Assembly: GCA_022478985.1 (NCBI GenBank) | Contig: JAKSZP010018524.1 | Location: 62,001 to 126,000, forward strand | DNA from: Massospora cicadina | Lineage: Eukaryota; Entomophthoromycota; Entomophthoromycetes; Entomophthorales; Entomophthoraceae | Reading direction: 5' to 3' | Length of the DNA stretch: 64,000 nt | The notes under the pieces: model-generated | The model's input: the letters and a program-made list of their open reading frames with translations, nothing else | The model's database searches: none | Told to the model about the DNA's origin: nothing | Made by a program: the position numbers and the translations under genes | Shown here: piece by piece, positions 1-12,654 of the stretch | How the letters are laid out: each line of letters starts with the position of its first letter | How positions within the stretch are numbered: the stretch's first letter is position 1

Positions 1-2280
1 TCAACAGGTTGAATTTTCATGTCTGCTATTATTCTCTGTTGTTTACAATAGATGTTTCCACTTGTACATCTAGGAGACCCTTTAGCGAGGACTACTTTTT
101 TTAATGTAACAGTTCTCTTGACTGATGCAATAGTAAAAAATGGGCCCAAAGCTGTAAACTAGTGGAGAGTCTAAAAAAGAAAAGATGGGGCGAAATATAA
201 AATATTGAGTTAAAAAGAGTTAGTATATTTATAGGGAGGGTGAGGACCTGGTGCCTTGGGGACCTTCATGGCCCAATATAATCAGAATCTTTCACTGCCT
301 TCTGAATTGACTGCCTGGTTGGCACCCTCATTATTCTGCACCGGCCTTGTGACCACAATGGTGAGGGCTACACCTTATAAGATTCAGGAAGCAGGGATGG
401 GATTCTTGAAGGTATCACCATCAATTCTTGTGTGCATGATTTTTATTGATCAAATCTAAATATTGGTAACTTCAGGATAAGGTTCCATTCATGATGGATT
501 GAGAGTCAACTATCAAGCTTGATTTGGGAGAAGGGTTTTGACTGCTCAACTTCTCAAAACATGACACCCAAAAAGTTGCATGAAGTCAGTGCCATTTAAT
601 ATTTTGTTAATACTGACTTGGAAAAACTATTGCTGGTCAGTGAAAAAAGCGTGATTTAAATCATAAAGACAGAGCACTGTAGGATTGCTTAAAAGCAGTT
701 GAGGCCCACAGTTCTGTAAACCCTATTGTGGTCCAAGTCAGGTGCAAGTCTTAGTATTTTCACCAACTTTATAGAGACAATGTTAGTTTAGCTCATCTTT
801 TGACGATTTCTTAAACTTTTACTCAATTGACACAGATATTTTTATAAGTATAATTGGAATTCTGTAAAATACTGTTTATTTTCAGAATAGTGGCGCTGGT
901 GGCAAATTCAAGTGTTATCAAAAATTTTCCAGAGAAATCAAGGAATTTCTCTGTAATTATAATCAATAAAAATGATTTATTACTAGAATTAATGTGAGAT
1001 AATCCTGCTCCAATGTTCATATGCTTTTCCCAGAGCTGCTTCTTAGAAAACCGCGTTCCTTCTTTGATTAAAGCCTCAAATGCCTCAATTTTTAACCTAT
1101 TAAATTTTAAATATAAAAAAACAGAGTTTTCCTTGTCTATCCTTCCTGATATTTTCCATGATAATTTACTTGATTCACTTTAGCCTTAAGGATAGTAATG
1201 TTGACGTTGCCCTTTGATTTCATTGATATAAAGAAACTTATAATGTGGCCATACTTGCTGTATTGATGACAGGTAGATTTAATTTGTGGTTTGGAAAAAT
1301 ACTATGTAACTTTTGATGTTTAGAGCTTGGGTTGGGTATATCAAAGGTTTACAGATTTGTAAAAATTAGCTATTTGGGAAGTCGTCCTGTGCAAATTTAG
1401 ATTGGTAATTATTACCTAATATAATTTTGTATAGGGACAAAGTGATAGATACATTACAATGCTTAACTCAAACAGTTGAAGCCCTCTATCTACAAAATTT
1501 TTTGCTTCTTGATATAATTGACTGACAAAGGCATTTATGGTTTCATCATGCATAAACTAATTTCCATATTTTCGTATTTTTTGATTTACAAAACGCTATG
1601 CACTGCCAAATTCGCTTAAGGGGCGTCCTTTAACACACTGTAAGTCCACTCAGCTTCTGCCAACCCCAGTTAGACCAGGTTTTGGCTTTTCATATCTAGA
1701 AATTGATTCTATTGATGGACTTCTGACAATCATTTCAGCTCGCCATAGTCATTTTAAAAAGTTTTGTAAATGCAGAAACATTGTTATTTCTAATAAAGAA
1801 AGTTTAAAGTTAGTCAAAACTATAATATTTACAGAAATTACTTCTATAAGATTCCACACACTGTTGAGCGTCATTTGATACCTTAAGGCCATCTGGTTTC
1901 CTTCATTTAAAAATCTTGATACTAATGTTTCTAGATGAGGAGCCAGAAGGTATTTCATCCTGTCATCTTTTTCTGGGGAGTGGTTTGTACTTTTCCCAAG
2001 CTGAAACTTGTGCTGAAATTTTATCCACCCAGTTTCTTTACATTTGATTAAAAATTTTAAACTTTCAGTTTTCATGGCGCATTATTATGTTGCTTTGATC
2101 TGTTAACAGTTTCATTGGCGCTCTTTTCTGAAGGTTTTACTAATGTCATATTTTTTTCTAAAATTCTAATTTTCTTTAAACACCCAGGTCTCTAAGTGGG
2201 TATTTCTCCCAACACTAATCTACTCACTGTTCAATATTTAAACTACTCCCCATAAAGAACTTGGCTCAGAGATGCCCCTG
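1..2280. other. AT-rich decayed sequence, no supported gene
   Basis: No recognisable gene. A 108-codon minus-strand open stretch (1,749-2,075) lies where the gag gene of a minus-strand LTR element would sit, just inside the primer-binding site at 2,281-2,292, but its residues match no family I recognise. A plus-strand stretch at 256-459 is open from GTG-type or internal starts only and looks like a chance or relic reading frame in a slightly GC-richer patch. I infer old retrotransposon remains. Confidence 0.4.
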
Positions 2281-2292
2281 TAGTGAGCACCA
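2281..2292 (-). promoter_or_regulatory. LTR-retrotransposon primer-binding site
   Basis: On the minus strand this reads TGGTGCTCACTA, the same 12 bases found beside the LTRs of elements A, C, E and the small element at 42.5-50.7 kb. It begins with TGG, the complement of a tRNA CCA end, and lies two bases from a TGTG-starting LTR-like sequence. It marks the 5' end of an otherwise worn minus-strand element whose body would extend left of this point. Confidence 0.7.
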
Positions 2293-2294
2293 CT

Positions 2295-2600
2295 TGTGAA
2301 AGCTGTGATTGCACATGTTTGCATAGGTTTAGATAATAATAAAAAAGCTTAACTGTTTAAAGACAGTAAGCATGATCTGAGCCAGAAACAGTTCAAGAAA
2401 TTTTATGTCAGACCATGTCTTAAATACTTAGGCAAATGTTGCCTACAGTAAACTAAATAAAACCACTAGTAAAGCCTATTATGCAAAATTAAGGTACTTT
2501 ATTAAAGGAAGTATGGGATTTTTTTAAAATCTAGGTGAAATATAGCAATTAAATTCCCACCTATCAATTTGTAAAGGCATCAGGTGCAAAAACCACAACA
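2295..2600 (-). repeat. Edge of a decayed LTR (outer end not found)
   Basis: The plus strand starts with TGTGAAAGC directly after the primer-binding site and a two-base spacer, the same geometry as the LTRs at 36,207 and 63,221. I could not find the outer end, a partner LTR or a target duplication, so the right limit given is nominal. Confidence 0.35.
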
Positions 2601-4788
2601 GATAAGTTTATATACTGACTAGTAGCATTTGTTATGCTTAAGCTGGAACTCATTTCAAAATGTTCCTAAGTTGTGGCGATTGCATCCACAAAGATTTGAC
2701 AGAAAATTTAATTGGTAATTAGGCCAAGGTTTACAGCAAGTCTAGTCATCAAACCAACTATAATTGATCTATTGATTACAAAATAAAGTTAGCTTGGAAC
2801 TCCCATATGGAAGTCTAAAACCAACAAACCTAGGTAATAAATTGGCAGATATACCTGATTAATACTAGTATTTATAAATGTTGGAAAAAGCATAAGATGG
2901 TTAAAATCCCAACAATGATACAACCCAAGGAATTGATACCCGCCAATCAATTCCCACTTCAATTTTCTAAAAGAAGCTTCTAAAGCTAGGACTAAAACTC
3001 CTATACATGCAATCCAGAGATGGTGTCCCTTTTCTTCCTTGATATTCTTGATCTCTACAGACATCATGGCCACCAAGGGCATGTGTGACTTAGCTCTTTG
3101 ACTATTTTCCTGCACTGACCTTGGGCCATCTGTTGGAATTTTTATATTTGACCAAATCATCCAGCTCATATTAGCTTATGCTCTAATTTATTAAAATAAT
3201 CTAATGCATTTATTTTACAGCCTATAAATTAAGCTTACTAAGGATGATATTTAACAGTTTATTGCTTAGTGGTGATTAACAACTAAAGAATTATTCATAA
3301 TCAAAAGGATATGAATAATGATTGTTTACATTTAATGACTTATCAGGGATCATCCACAACAATGCTAATAGATAATTTGATGCTGACTAAATATCTAATA
3401 GTTGTTTCTACTTAGGAATTACTTAGGTGAGGCATCAAATGATTAGGGTCATCTTTCTGAAGCTATCAAAGTGTTTTTAAATCTTAATCTGGCGGTAGTA
3501 TGTAGGATAATTCAGGAAATGTGGCCCCTAAGAAAATTGATAATTGGTTTCTAATACCTATAGATGGCCGCTGAACCATAAAGGTTGTCCTACAGAGGGT
3601 TGTCTTGGACAATGGAACCCGCTATGTTCAGAATTTAACCCAAGAGATAAAGTTTGTATGAGATAATTAGTTAATTTTTAGTGCGCCAGCTGAGAATTTG
3701 TGCACCTTTACCCTAAAAACCCCTAATATTTTCTAATAAAGAGCATAATTTAGATATATTTATTTGTTATGATATAATTATAAATTGAAGAGTTGGAGGG
3801 AATAATTTACTTTGTTGATTTTGCAAACCATAGTAATAGTATACTTGAGTGGGGTTGAGGCCAATTATAAAGACAGCTCAACTGGCTAGTTATCTAATAC
3901 AACTAGCACGTTGTTTATTCTTATAACAAGTACAAACCTGTGCAGTAAACTTACCAATATAGTTTACGCCATCTCTAGTGGACCATATCAAATATTTTAC
4001 AATGATTATCAAACTATCCTACTTCCTATATAGCAGTAACCGCCTTCTATGCTTCACTGAAAGTGGTCTTAGCTTACCATTTTAAATGAGTTATGCCAGA
4101 TTTTCTTGATGCTGAAGCAGATTGGTGCTTTTTTAATTCTATTAACAATTACATTACTCCCATAGGAGTATTTCTCATCATTTGATTAAAACGTATCAGG
4201 AAAAAAAGTTCTATAAAAAACTAAAAGACATGTCTTGAAAAGTGGTCATTTTTTTCTCATAAAAGTTGACATTCTAATAGCTTAACTTTACTTGGCCAAA
4301 AATCTTATTTCAAGTTTCTCAAGATTTCAGAAATCTTATAACCTACAACTTTTTAATTGTGTAAAATTTTTAGGGCTCTAAGAATAATCTACAAGCCACC
4401 TTTTGGCACTCTGCTTTATTTCAAGCGCAATAAAAAAATCCTGAGCCTTCCCAAGAACTAACTATCACAGATAACCAGAGTGTTCCTACTCTTACCATGG
4501 AGCACCTCGCCATAGTGGAAATAATGCTGCAACCTCATTACTACCACATGTACAAGGATCTTAATCATGTATGCTTTTTATTAAACCAAATAAACCTGAG
4601 TCAACACCTTTGTCACTTTATTAAATGTCAGAAATGCATTTTCTCTTTTTTGTATAATCTCAAATTCATCAAGGTCCATAGCAAGCCAACCAATGTTACA
4701 TTATACTTTACTAAACTTAGTTACCCTTATCAACCTATTTTTTTCTTAGAACATTATAAATGATTAGGGTGCAATTTATACTTTCTTG
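2601..4788. other. AT-rich decayed sequence, no supported gene
   Basis: No gene can be supported. Around 3,598-3,640 the plus strand reads VVLDNGTRY, which resembles the second catalytic Asp motif of a retroviral-type integrase, but no flanking integrase motifs line up. The 126-codon minus-strand open stretch at 2,789-3,169 starts at a codon other than a clear ATG context and has no recognisable domain. Confidence 0.4.
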
Positions 4789-4899
4789 GTTATCACTGGT
4801 GCCTCAGGAAAGTTCTTAGACTTTAAATTCACCCAGTTGCACGAAATTACCTTAGAGCTGGGTACCCAATTACCTGGGTTTTTTATTGAACCGTATGGG
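4789..4899 (+). pseudogene. Ty3/gypsy aspartic protease relic
   Basis: About 37 codons read as a worn retropepsin. The core reads TGASGKFLDFKF followed by QLHEITLEL, which matches the usual (D)TGAxxNFID layout of Ty3/gypsy proteases followed by a helix-rich stretch. The catalytic Asp position is Ile here, so the enzyme is dead. It lies about 2 kb upstream of an integrase relic on the same strand, the order expected in a gag-pol element. No LTRs were found around it. This is one of the oldest layers in the window. Confidence 0.5.
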
Positions 4900-6940
4900 T
4901 AGTCCTTCCCTTCAAAAGCTCATTGATCTGCCGCTGACAGGCACCACTTAGCATTTTGTTCTTGGCTATTCCTGGCTTGCTGTATCCTATGCTTCTAGAT
5001 TCAGCTGATGAGACGCCATAATATAATGTAAAACTATCTTATAACACAATATCTCTCTCTATGGGATTAAGCTATGTATAAATAAAGCTTATACATACAG
5101 TTATAGTGGGTAAGGCAGTCAACCAAGATTACCATTTCACATGTAACATTATTACAGAGTCCCAGAACTTCTTTTCCTTATAAATCTAAACAATCCAATT
5201 TTGGCGTTTGTGTCACGCTTAACTCCCACTCAAACTTTAACCATAAGTCTCACCTCATGGTGCATATTATAAAGAATAATTATTCTTTCTGCCTTATGCA
5301 AAAGCTATAGAGAAGGAAGTGGAACCTTGTCTCAGTTAAAAAATCATGCTATATTAATTATAGAAGAAAGTTTTCCCCATATTGTTGACCCCGTTGGTGT
5401 TTGCGCAATAGTCAGATGGATTGCTGAGCCCCTGAATCAGATAAGGCCTCTTAAATATTCTACTTTCTCAGACATGTTCCCAATTCACCAGATCTTACAT
5501 TGGTCAGGACAACATTAAGTAACAGGTGCTAATTCTAGTCTAATTTGTGTGTTAAACAGGGTAAGGTAAAGGAGAGTAAGAATTGACTCAAAGCTATCCA
5601 CACCTTTCTTTATATATCTAAGCTTTAAATGATTCCTTTTAGCTAAAGAACGTCTCAGAAACACAATATATCGCATTAGCATGTCCTTAGAAATCCACAA
5701 TCTAACTGCGCTATAGCATTTATATGACACTTTAGTTCACTCAAAACCCCTAAAGCATTCAATAAATTTTAACATCTAGTGCATTAGCATTTCACTAAAA
5801 GTTATTTTGTAGATTACCCATAAATTCAAATTTTTATTTAGTCACACTATTTTTATTGATCCTCAGGGATAGGTACACTGTGTCTCTGCCAATATGGAGG
5901 CCATTCTTTTTGGCCAACCTCAATAAAAATAGTTGAGGAGCTTCCTTGATTTAATCCCTTTAAAAAATTTTCCATAGATATCTCCTAAATTGCCACCCCT
6001 GCACCCTCTCACTAACAAGGTATCTTCATTTAATTTAAATTGAGACTTCAATACGCCTTTAACTAGTTGAAAAGACTATCTCTGCACCCATACTTCATCA
6101 TTTAAACATGGGTAGCCCTTTATTGTAGAATGTGATTCTTTAAAGGTTGTAGTAAGGATTTTCTCCTTTAGGAGCACTTTTTTAAATTATCTAGAGCATT
6201 TTCTTATAAAAGTTAAAAACTACTGAGAGGACATGGATAAATGCAAAATTCTTGCTTCAATCTCTGGGTCCCTTATGCACTCAATGTAATTTTACAGAGT
6301 GTATGAAACCATTAAATATTTAAATGAACAACTCACCCACTACTGAAATCTCAATAACCAATCTTTAACAGAACAAAAACCATTGCAACTAAATAATATT
6401 CAATTCTAAATACAAATTCTTCAAAAAGATGAACCACGTTTTACCAGACATTATAAGCAGGTTCTTGGCCTAGAATACAGTGGGTAATAATGTCGATAAG
6501 TTGATTACTATGGTACTACCACATTAATAACTGATATTTTCCCTTACTAGTACGCACTGCTGCTATTTCCCTGGCATTATTCCTTTTGTCCTACATTCTT
6601 GAAGAACAGGACTACATAGTTGAAGATTTTAAGCTCTTTATAAGAATTTCAACCAACACTAAAAGTATCTCTATACATTACAAAGAATAAAGTGAATTAC
6701 ATCCCAGTAAGATATGGGTCCATTTATTACTATGCATGCTTCTCATCAAAAAACACCATGACCTGCCTACTATAAAACACTTGGTGGTGGAAAAGATCAC
6801 AGACCTCATTAAAAAATATATGACTGAAATGGTTCCTTGAGAAATATTTTAACGTGGATAGTAAACTGATTCACATGCATCTGCTTTAGGTCAAATAAAT
6901 GAGGAAACAGACAATTTTACTCTCCATGTAGCAGGCTTCA
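4900..6940 (+). pseudogene. Probable remains of a gypsy reverse transcriptase/RNase H region
   Basis: By position, between a protease relic (4.8 kb) and an integrase relic (7.0-7.3 kb) on the same strand, this stretch should hold reverse transcriptase and RNase H. I can see only short open runs interrupted by stops and shifts in every frame, for example 5,327-5,518, and no safe YxDD or DxSG-type motif. The call rests on spacing rather than motifs. Confidence 0.25.
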
Positions 6941-6943
6941 ACT

Positions 6944-7324
6944 CCCTAGAACTTAGTATTGATCCACCTTATAATCCTCTTCCTTTATCCTAAAAGCTAC
7001 AGTTCAATCATTGTGGTGGGTAGCAGATTCAACATATGCGCGAGCTTCATCCCATTGTTGTCTATCTCAGAGAAAGATGGCCCTTCTCTTTGTAGCCTCA
7101 TTGTTATACAATTTGGTATTACCCAAAGACTATCAGATGCAGAGATCAGAAATTCATTTCTAATTTCTTTGACAACACACTGTTTATGTCAAAATTTATT
7201 CAGTATTACTCTACAGCATATCACCCAAAACCAACAGAAAAATGAAACAAATAAATTAGAACTTGAACATTATCTTTCAGTACTATGCAACGTTGGAGTA
7301 AAATGTGTGAAATTTCAACCTTAA
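6944..7324 (+). pseudogene. Ty3/gypsy (Tf1/chromovirus-like) integrase relic
   Basis: The open stretch ending at 7,324 follows the layout of a Ty3/gypsy integrase core. After a stretch reading SDAEIRNSFLISL, in the place of the usual SDRDxxFTSxFW segment, comes CLCQNLFSIT, and then a worn copy of the HPQTDGQTERxNQxLExYL block, here reading TQNQQKNETNKLELEHYL. The second Asp is displaced and the catalytic Glu region is altered, so it cannot work. Together with the upstream protease relic it shows a plus-strand element of about 3 kb or more whose LTRs are no longer recognisable. Confidence 0.6.
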
Positions 7325-10300
7325 ACTAATGTTTTGATTTTGTCCTAATAAGAATAAATCCTCAATCTAGTGCTTCATCTTAATTAGTATATAACTCAAC
7401 ACAATCTAAAGTTTACTATTATATCAATCAATTCTTTGTCAGGCCTAAGTTCTGAAATCATTACTAATTTTAAATTCCAAAACATTTAAAAATCCCAACC
7501 ACTAACACCAAATTTGCAAACAAACAAAATTAAGATGAATTTTCCTCATAAGTGATCCACTAATCTCTAAGATGAGGCAATTATCCTTATCTATTTTTTT
7601 CTATGTAGGGGAAAAAGCCATGATTAATATCTATTCAGTCCAGTCGCCCCAGTTGCTATCTCCATGCTAGCTTTACATATAATAATTTGTTGGTTATCTC
7701 ATATCAGATACTGATAACCTCTTATCTATCATGTCTTTGTAGCCCTGATGATCCTGACTTAGTCCTAGTTCCATAATTGGACCCTGCTATCACTTACCAT
7801 ATTCTTGATCTTTTTCAAGTACTATATATAGTATTGACATTTAACTTTACAAAATAACGTTTTAAATATATCTATTTTATGTTGAGAGTTCATTTAGGAC
7901 CGGTTAACCTTAATTTTAAGTTAGTTCTTTTCAAATTAGTCAAAATTGACCATTATTTTATTGACAATTCATTCTGCTAAGAAGAACTAAAGATCTAACT
8001 TCCTTATTGATAAATATTTTAATTAGAAGTTTGCTGACGCTACTAAGACTAATCTTGAAGCCTTCAAGGGACCAGTCAACAATCCCATTACTTGGAAAAC
8101 CCAAAATCTGGACTTAATTATTTTCAAAAAATATTTTTCTTTCCTCCAATAATTTTTCCATCTTTAAGCCAACCTGGTTACAACCCTTCCTTATCACTAA
8201 GCCCTCACATTTAATTATTTACTAGTGATGACATATTTTTTCTATCATATGAGATACTTGCTCCCTGGTCAAACTATGCCTATCACTGTCAGTAGAAAAC
8301 TAAAAATGATTCACAGACTGAAACATCCGCCAGTATATGACTCCCAAAATTGGGTTCTGGTGATTCATAACATGAAGAACACTTGCCTTTATTTCCCATC
8401 ATGGAAAACTTATTAATGAGCAAGCCCCTTCTCCATTGGAGAGGTACTAAACATTAAATATGCTACCTGAAGCTGGATCACCACTGAAACCTGCATCCAA
8501 TTTACCATGTTTTTTTGTAATCCCCATAAAAGGGTTATTCCAAAAAATATGAAGCATATATTGGTTGATTAGTCTTAAATTGTGGTAGAAACTATCCTGG
8601 GCGTTCAAAGATTGGGCTTTAAGTAAATATACCACATTTCCTGAAAATATATTCTTAGCATAAAAGGACAGTAAAGTATAAGCTAAATACTTCATCAGCT
8701 GCTTTTTCTTGGTTTTAGTCTCCATTCTAAATATTCTGAAGCCATTTTCTCTCCTATAACATATTCTTTTTTGGCTCAAAACTTATAAAATCGGTTAAAC
8801 TTATTCAGTTAACAATGGCAGGTGGAGTAATCTAGGTGCTTCAAAATAATAGAAATATAAAGTCTCTCCACCATACTATTCGTCTCAACACCACCACCCA
8901 CCTTCATTAAATACTAGAGGCTCCAACCCTAGGTGAAAACCGTTATATGATCCAATTTTTGGCTCATATCTTTGTTAGAGAAGAGTAAACTTTAAAGCTC
9001 TGGAAATCTGTTCCAGAATTGCCACTAAGTCTTATATGCTTTGTCCAATAAAACTAAGATTTTTGCATACCTGGTCCTCCTAGTTAAAACCCAAACCTCT
9101 GGTTCATCACCTAGAATTCACGCTTCTTATTGGCACCTAAACCTTCATTTTTATAACTTTGGATCTACTATTTGCAATCTATTTATAATTTTTAAGGCAA
9201 TGAGGCTCACAAAGTAAAAGTTTTTAAGAAGTTTAGAGTCACTCACACTTTGACTTAGATAATCATCCCAAACTCATACCACCATTTATAAGTTCCTCCA
9301 ACAAAGATTATGATCCCAAAATTCCATGGCTAAGCGCAAAATCTTTGCAGAGTTGGACAATTCCTGTTTGATTCCACCACCTATTTTCCATAAAAACAAC
9401 TAACTATTTCTTAAGGTACTAAATAATCCCTAATTTTTGTAGATTAACTGCACAAAAAATTTAAACCTTTGAAATTTAATTTGATTTTGAATAAATTTAT
9501 AGATCTTATTAATATAAATCAATAGCTTTTGCCCCTACCTCTAGCTCCAGTATCCTAATATCATCATTATTGTTTCCTTGTAGATTGTATTTGCACTGGA
9601 CCTGGGTTAGTCACAAACCAAATTTTATATTATGCCAGTTTTTGATCAATGTCCCTTTAAACATCATAAAAGCCATTTTAACCCAAGATGTGGGTAATAC
9701 CAACCTTAAGGACTATTGCCACATTTACAATTAACAAAAATTGGTGTCTCAATTTTTTGGAGGTAATCCTGGACCTTGGGAAGTTAACAATGTTTGTTGA
9801 AAGCTACTTACCACATCTCTCCCTGGAATTTCCATCTTATGAGTCATTTAATCAGATATCCTATAGTGTTTATATGCTTTTCTAGGTATTAAAATGCTTG
9901 AGCTGGAACTTCAGGTTAAACTTTTTCACTATTTCATTAAAAGTTTTATATCAATATATAGACTTATAGCTCTAGTAGACTTTCAAAGTAAGGTTATAAA
10001 TGCTTTTTATACATGAAAATGATTTATAGAAAAGTGATAAAAATCAGAAAGTTTTCTGTACCCTGATAACTTTTATGACTAAAGCATTATATTAATAGAT
10101 ATATATAAAGTCAACTAAAATTACATTATTATCCTTAAAACTAAAAAAGCTATTTTTTGTGAAAAAATATATTTGGACAATTTATAAAAAAGTTCCTAGT
10201 TTAGATTTAGTTTAAGTAGAAGAGTGTTTTATTATGTTTTGAATTTATGACATACTGAAGATAAAATTATAAACTTATAATATGATTAAATGCTTTTTCA

Positions 10301-12072
10301 ATCATACTAGGAGACTTTTTAAAATGGTTTTACCTTAACTATAATATTTAATTGAGTGAAGTTAAACTTGATAAAAGATTTCTCACAAGTTAGATCAAGG
10401 GTTATAAAAAAGAAGAAAAAACTTTTAAAATTAACATGGTGTTAATTAAAAAAAATTTTCCATATCATTCCAGATAAGCATAAGTGATAAACCACCTACC
10501 TTTGCATATCATATGTTGAAGGAGGTCCATGGGGATCTTTTTCTGCTCACCTTTCCTCATTATAAAAAAATTTAGCATGATGTAAAGGCTTAAAAGTGTT
10601 AGCATGATGTTTCTTGAGAATAAAGATATTTAACAACATGGTTGCTGCGCCATAGCAAAGTACTCTAAAGATTATGTAAGATAGTGTTTAATTAGTATAA
10701 GCATTGAGTAGCTGTTCAAAGTGTGAGAATTTTGTGTGGCCAATTCTTTTTTGCTGACCTTTCTACAGCTGTAACGTTTTTCCAGCTTAATAAGACTTTA
10801 TTTTTAGGGTTACAATTCTTTGTTTTTTAGAAGTGTTTATTTATTGAAAAGTTTGTTGGTTCAACTTCTAGCGCTAGGCAGAGCTATACTTGTTAATAGC
10901 TCTATGGAGTGAAAGGATTCTGGTGAAGCAAATGTCTTAAAAGTCATCTGGCGGTCACTTTGGTAAGGCGCAGCATTATCTTTAGGCGCATAATTATGTG
11001 AGGAGAATTGAGAGTCAAAAAATGAATTTATAATAAAATGAAATAAATTGACTCATTTTTGGGGATCTGATCACTGTAGGGCTTCTATTTTTGTGGCTAA
11101 ATGGTGCTTTTCCTAGAAAGCCCAACAGTTAATACTTGAAGCAGTCTAAGACTCACAACAATTATTTTTCAATTTTGAGGTTGCCAAGTCACTCTTAGGT
11201 CCCATCAGTTAGAGTATCCATCCTACAGTAAGATTGGCATAAGGGCTTGTTTTAGTCAGGTACCAAAAAGTGATATAAATAAAACAGCGTAACTTTATTT
11301 TAGTTTGTAAGTTGGGTTTTATATGTTTTATGTAGCAATATAAAAAAGATAAGAGAAAAGATTACTAAAATACATGAAAAGGAGATCTGTTGGAAGGCTC
11401 ATGGTCAGGCGATGCATTCAGATTGGATGATGCCTTTGTAGCATATTTTTGATAGGTATAAAAAGTATTTTTAATGAACCAAATTGGATGAGACTTGATA
11501 TCACTTGAGTTGATCATTGGGAAGATCCTCGATTCTTACTCTTTTGTGGGTACATCTTGATTTACTGTCTCAAACGTCCCCTGATGCAGTAATCACATGG
11601 CTTTGTGATATTCCTTTTCCTCAGTTAATCAGTATTTCATTTTGGGTTACTCTGGGCTCAAGTCAGTCCAAATGGGATTACCTATTGTTAAGGTGAGCCT
11701 TACCAACCATCAATTTTTCTGTACAGTTGATCAAAGGGATTTCTAAAACACCCTTCATCAGGTCTAGGTGTCAATTCTCTTGTGAGATCTAAAAGCTAAT
11801 ATTCTTCCCCTCATGTCCAATACTCTAATATTTGACAATCATTCAGTGCACTTACTTCATCCAATTTGGATCATTTATTTGGTCTACATTGATTAGTACA
11901 TTGACATGTAGCTATAACTGGTCAATAGGCTGATTCATGGAAGATGAAAAGAAGATTGTGCTCCATGCTTTGTTTTACCTGGATGGGTCTGATGCAGGTG
12001 TATGAATGGGATGGGTGTGTAGTTTCTGAGAATCTGAATTTTCCAATCATATAATAAAATTTTGGCTGAGGT
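7325..12072. other. AT-rich decayed sequence, no supported gene
   Basis: Nothing can be named with confidence. The left part (to about 9.9 kb) has many short open runs on both strands and may be the 3' end of the gypsy ruin; around 9,320-9,400 the plus strand has a short gag-like reading but it is too weak to call. From about 9.9 to 11.9 kb the sequence is very AT-rich with homopolymer runs. No tRNA, rRNA or intact coding region was seen. Confidence 0.4.
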
Positions 12073-12480
12073 GTTAGTGTCACGATTGGAAAAACCCCAG
12101 TTTCTGACTGCAATATATAAATAATTCCTTGGTGCACTGACAAGCAACCAAAGTAGCCTAACTGAGTAGGGAGAGGTTTAGGCACTGACAGCGCAAACAT
12201 CGCCTACTATAAGTTGTTTTGCAAGGGTTGAAAGTGGTTAGCCTGACCCAACCACACGAAAACCCCTCTAAACGGATACTGAAAAAGACCAACAGGTATG
12301 CAATATGCTAAACCCCAAATTGACCTTCATTTTTATTCTGGATGATAAAAAGGCCCACCAACTAGAGCTTGTCTGGGGAGCAACCAACAATGCTCCCCAG
12401 GAAGGGAAAGCTAGGGTAAGAATTCTGAGGTGAACTTTGAAATGAGCAGGCATGCCTTATAAAGGCGCCCCTTGAGGCTT

Positions 12481-12530
12481 CACCCAAGTCATTGATTAGG
12501 CTCTCACAAGCCTAATCTACAACTTGGGTG
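12481..12530. repeat. Nested hairpin in the solo LTR
   Basis: Two stems are nested: CACCCAAGT pairs with ACTTGGGTG, and inside it GATTAGGCT pairs with AGCCTAATC around a short loop. The outer arm is related to the TTGCCCAAGCTA region of the LTRs at 26.7-28.6 kb. It may be an RNA structure in the LTR transcript. Confidence 0.7.
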
Positions 12531-12584
12531 AGGCACAACCCAGCGACTGAAATGACTGAGCCAAATATATTTAAAAATGATCCA

Positions 12585-12614
12585 ACTCAGATTCAGAAAA
12601 TCTGAATCCGAGTC
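12585..12614. repeat. LTR palindrome conserved between family members
   Basis: The minus strand reads a stem with GATTCAGA, a TTTT-containing loop and TCTGAATC. The same position in the LTRs at 26,709-26,740 and 27,974-28,005 has a related palindrome (GGTTCAGA / TCTGAACC in the first), with changed bases on both sides of the stem, which suggests the fold is kept. Confidence 0.6.
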
Positions 12615-12654
12615 AGAATGTAATGATCAAGACAAACTTAATTGTTACAGTTAG

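Larger units (their letters stand above)
12078..12649 (-). mobile_element. Solo LTR with 5-bp target duplication
   Basis: A 572-bp block starting TGTCAC and ending GTTACA is flanked by perfect GTTAG repeats at 12,073-12,077 and 12,650-12,654, the 5-bp duplication typical of Ty3/gypsy-type integration. No internal region is present, so it is the product of LTR-LTR recombination. Read on the minus strand, its first 40 bases and its region around +70 to +110 resemble the LTRs of the small element at 26.7-28.6 kb (same opening, same palindrome, same GGGxTGTGCCT motif), so it belongs to that family. A TATAAA lies at about 12,457 in a plus-strand context GCCTTATAAAGGC, itself a palindrome. It keeps more CpGs than its surroundings, consistent with a younger insertion. 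Confidence 0.85.

Noticed and set aside
3598..3640. Integrase DNG motif (VVLDNGTRY)
   Set aside because: No neighbouring integrase blocks line up on either side; a nine-residue match is not enough in 64 kb.
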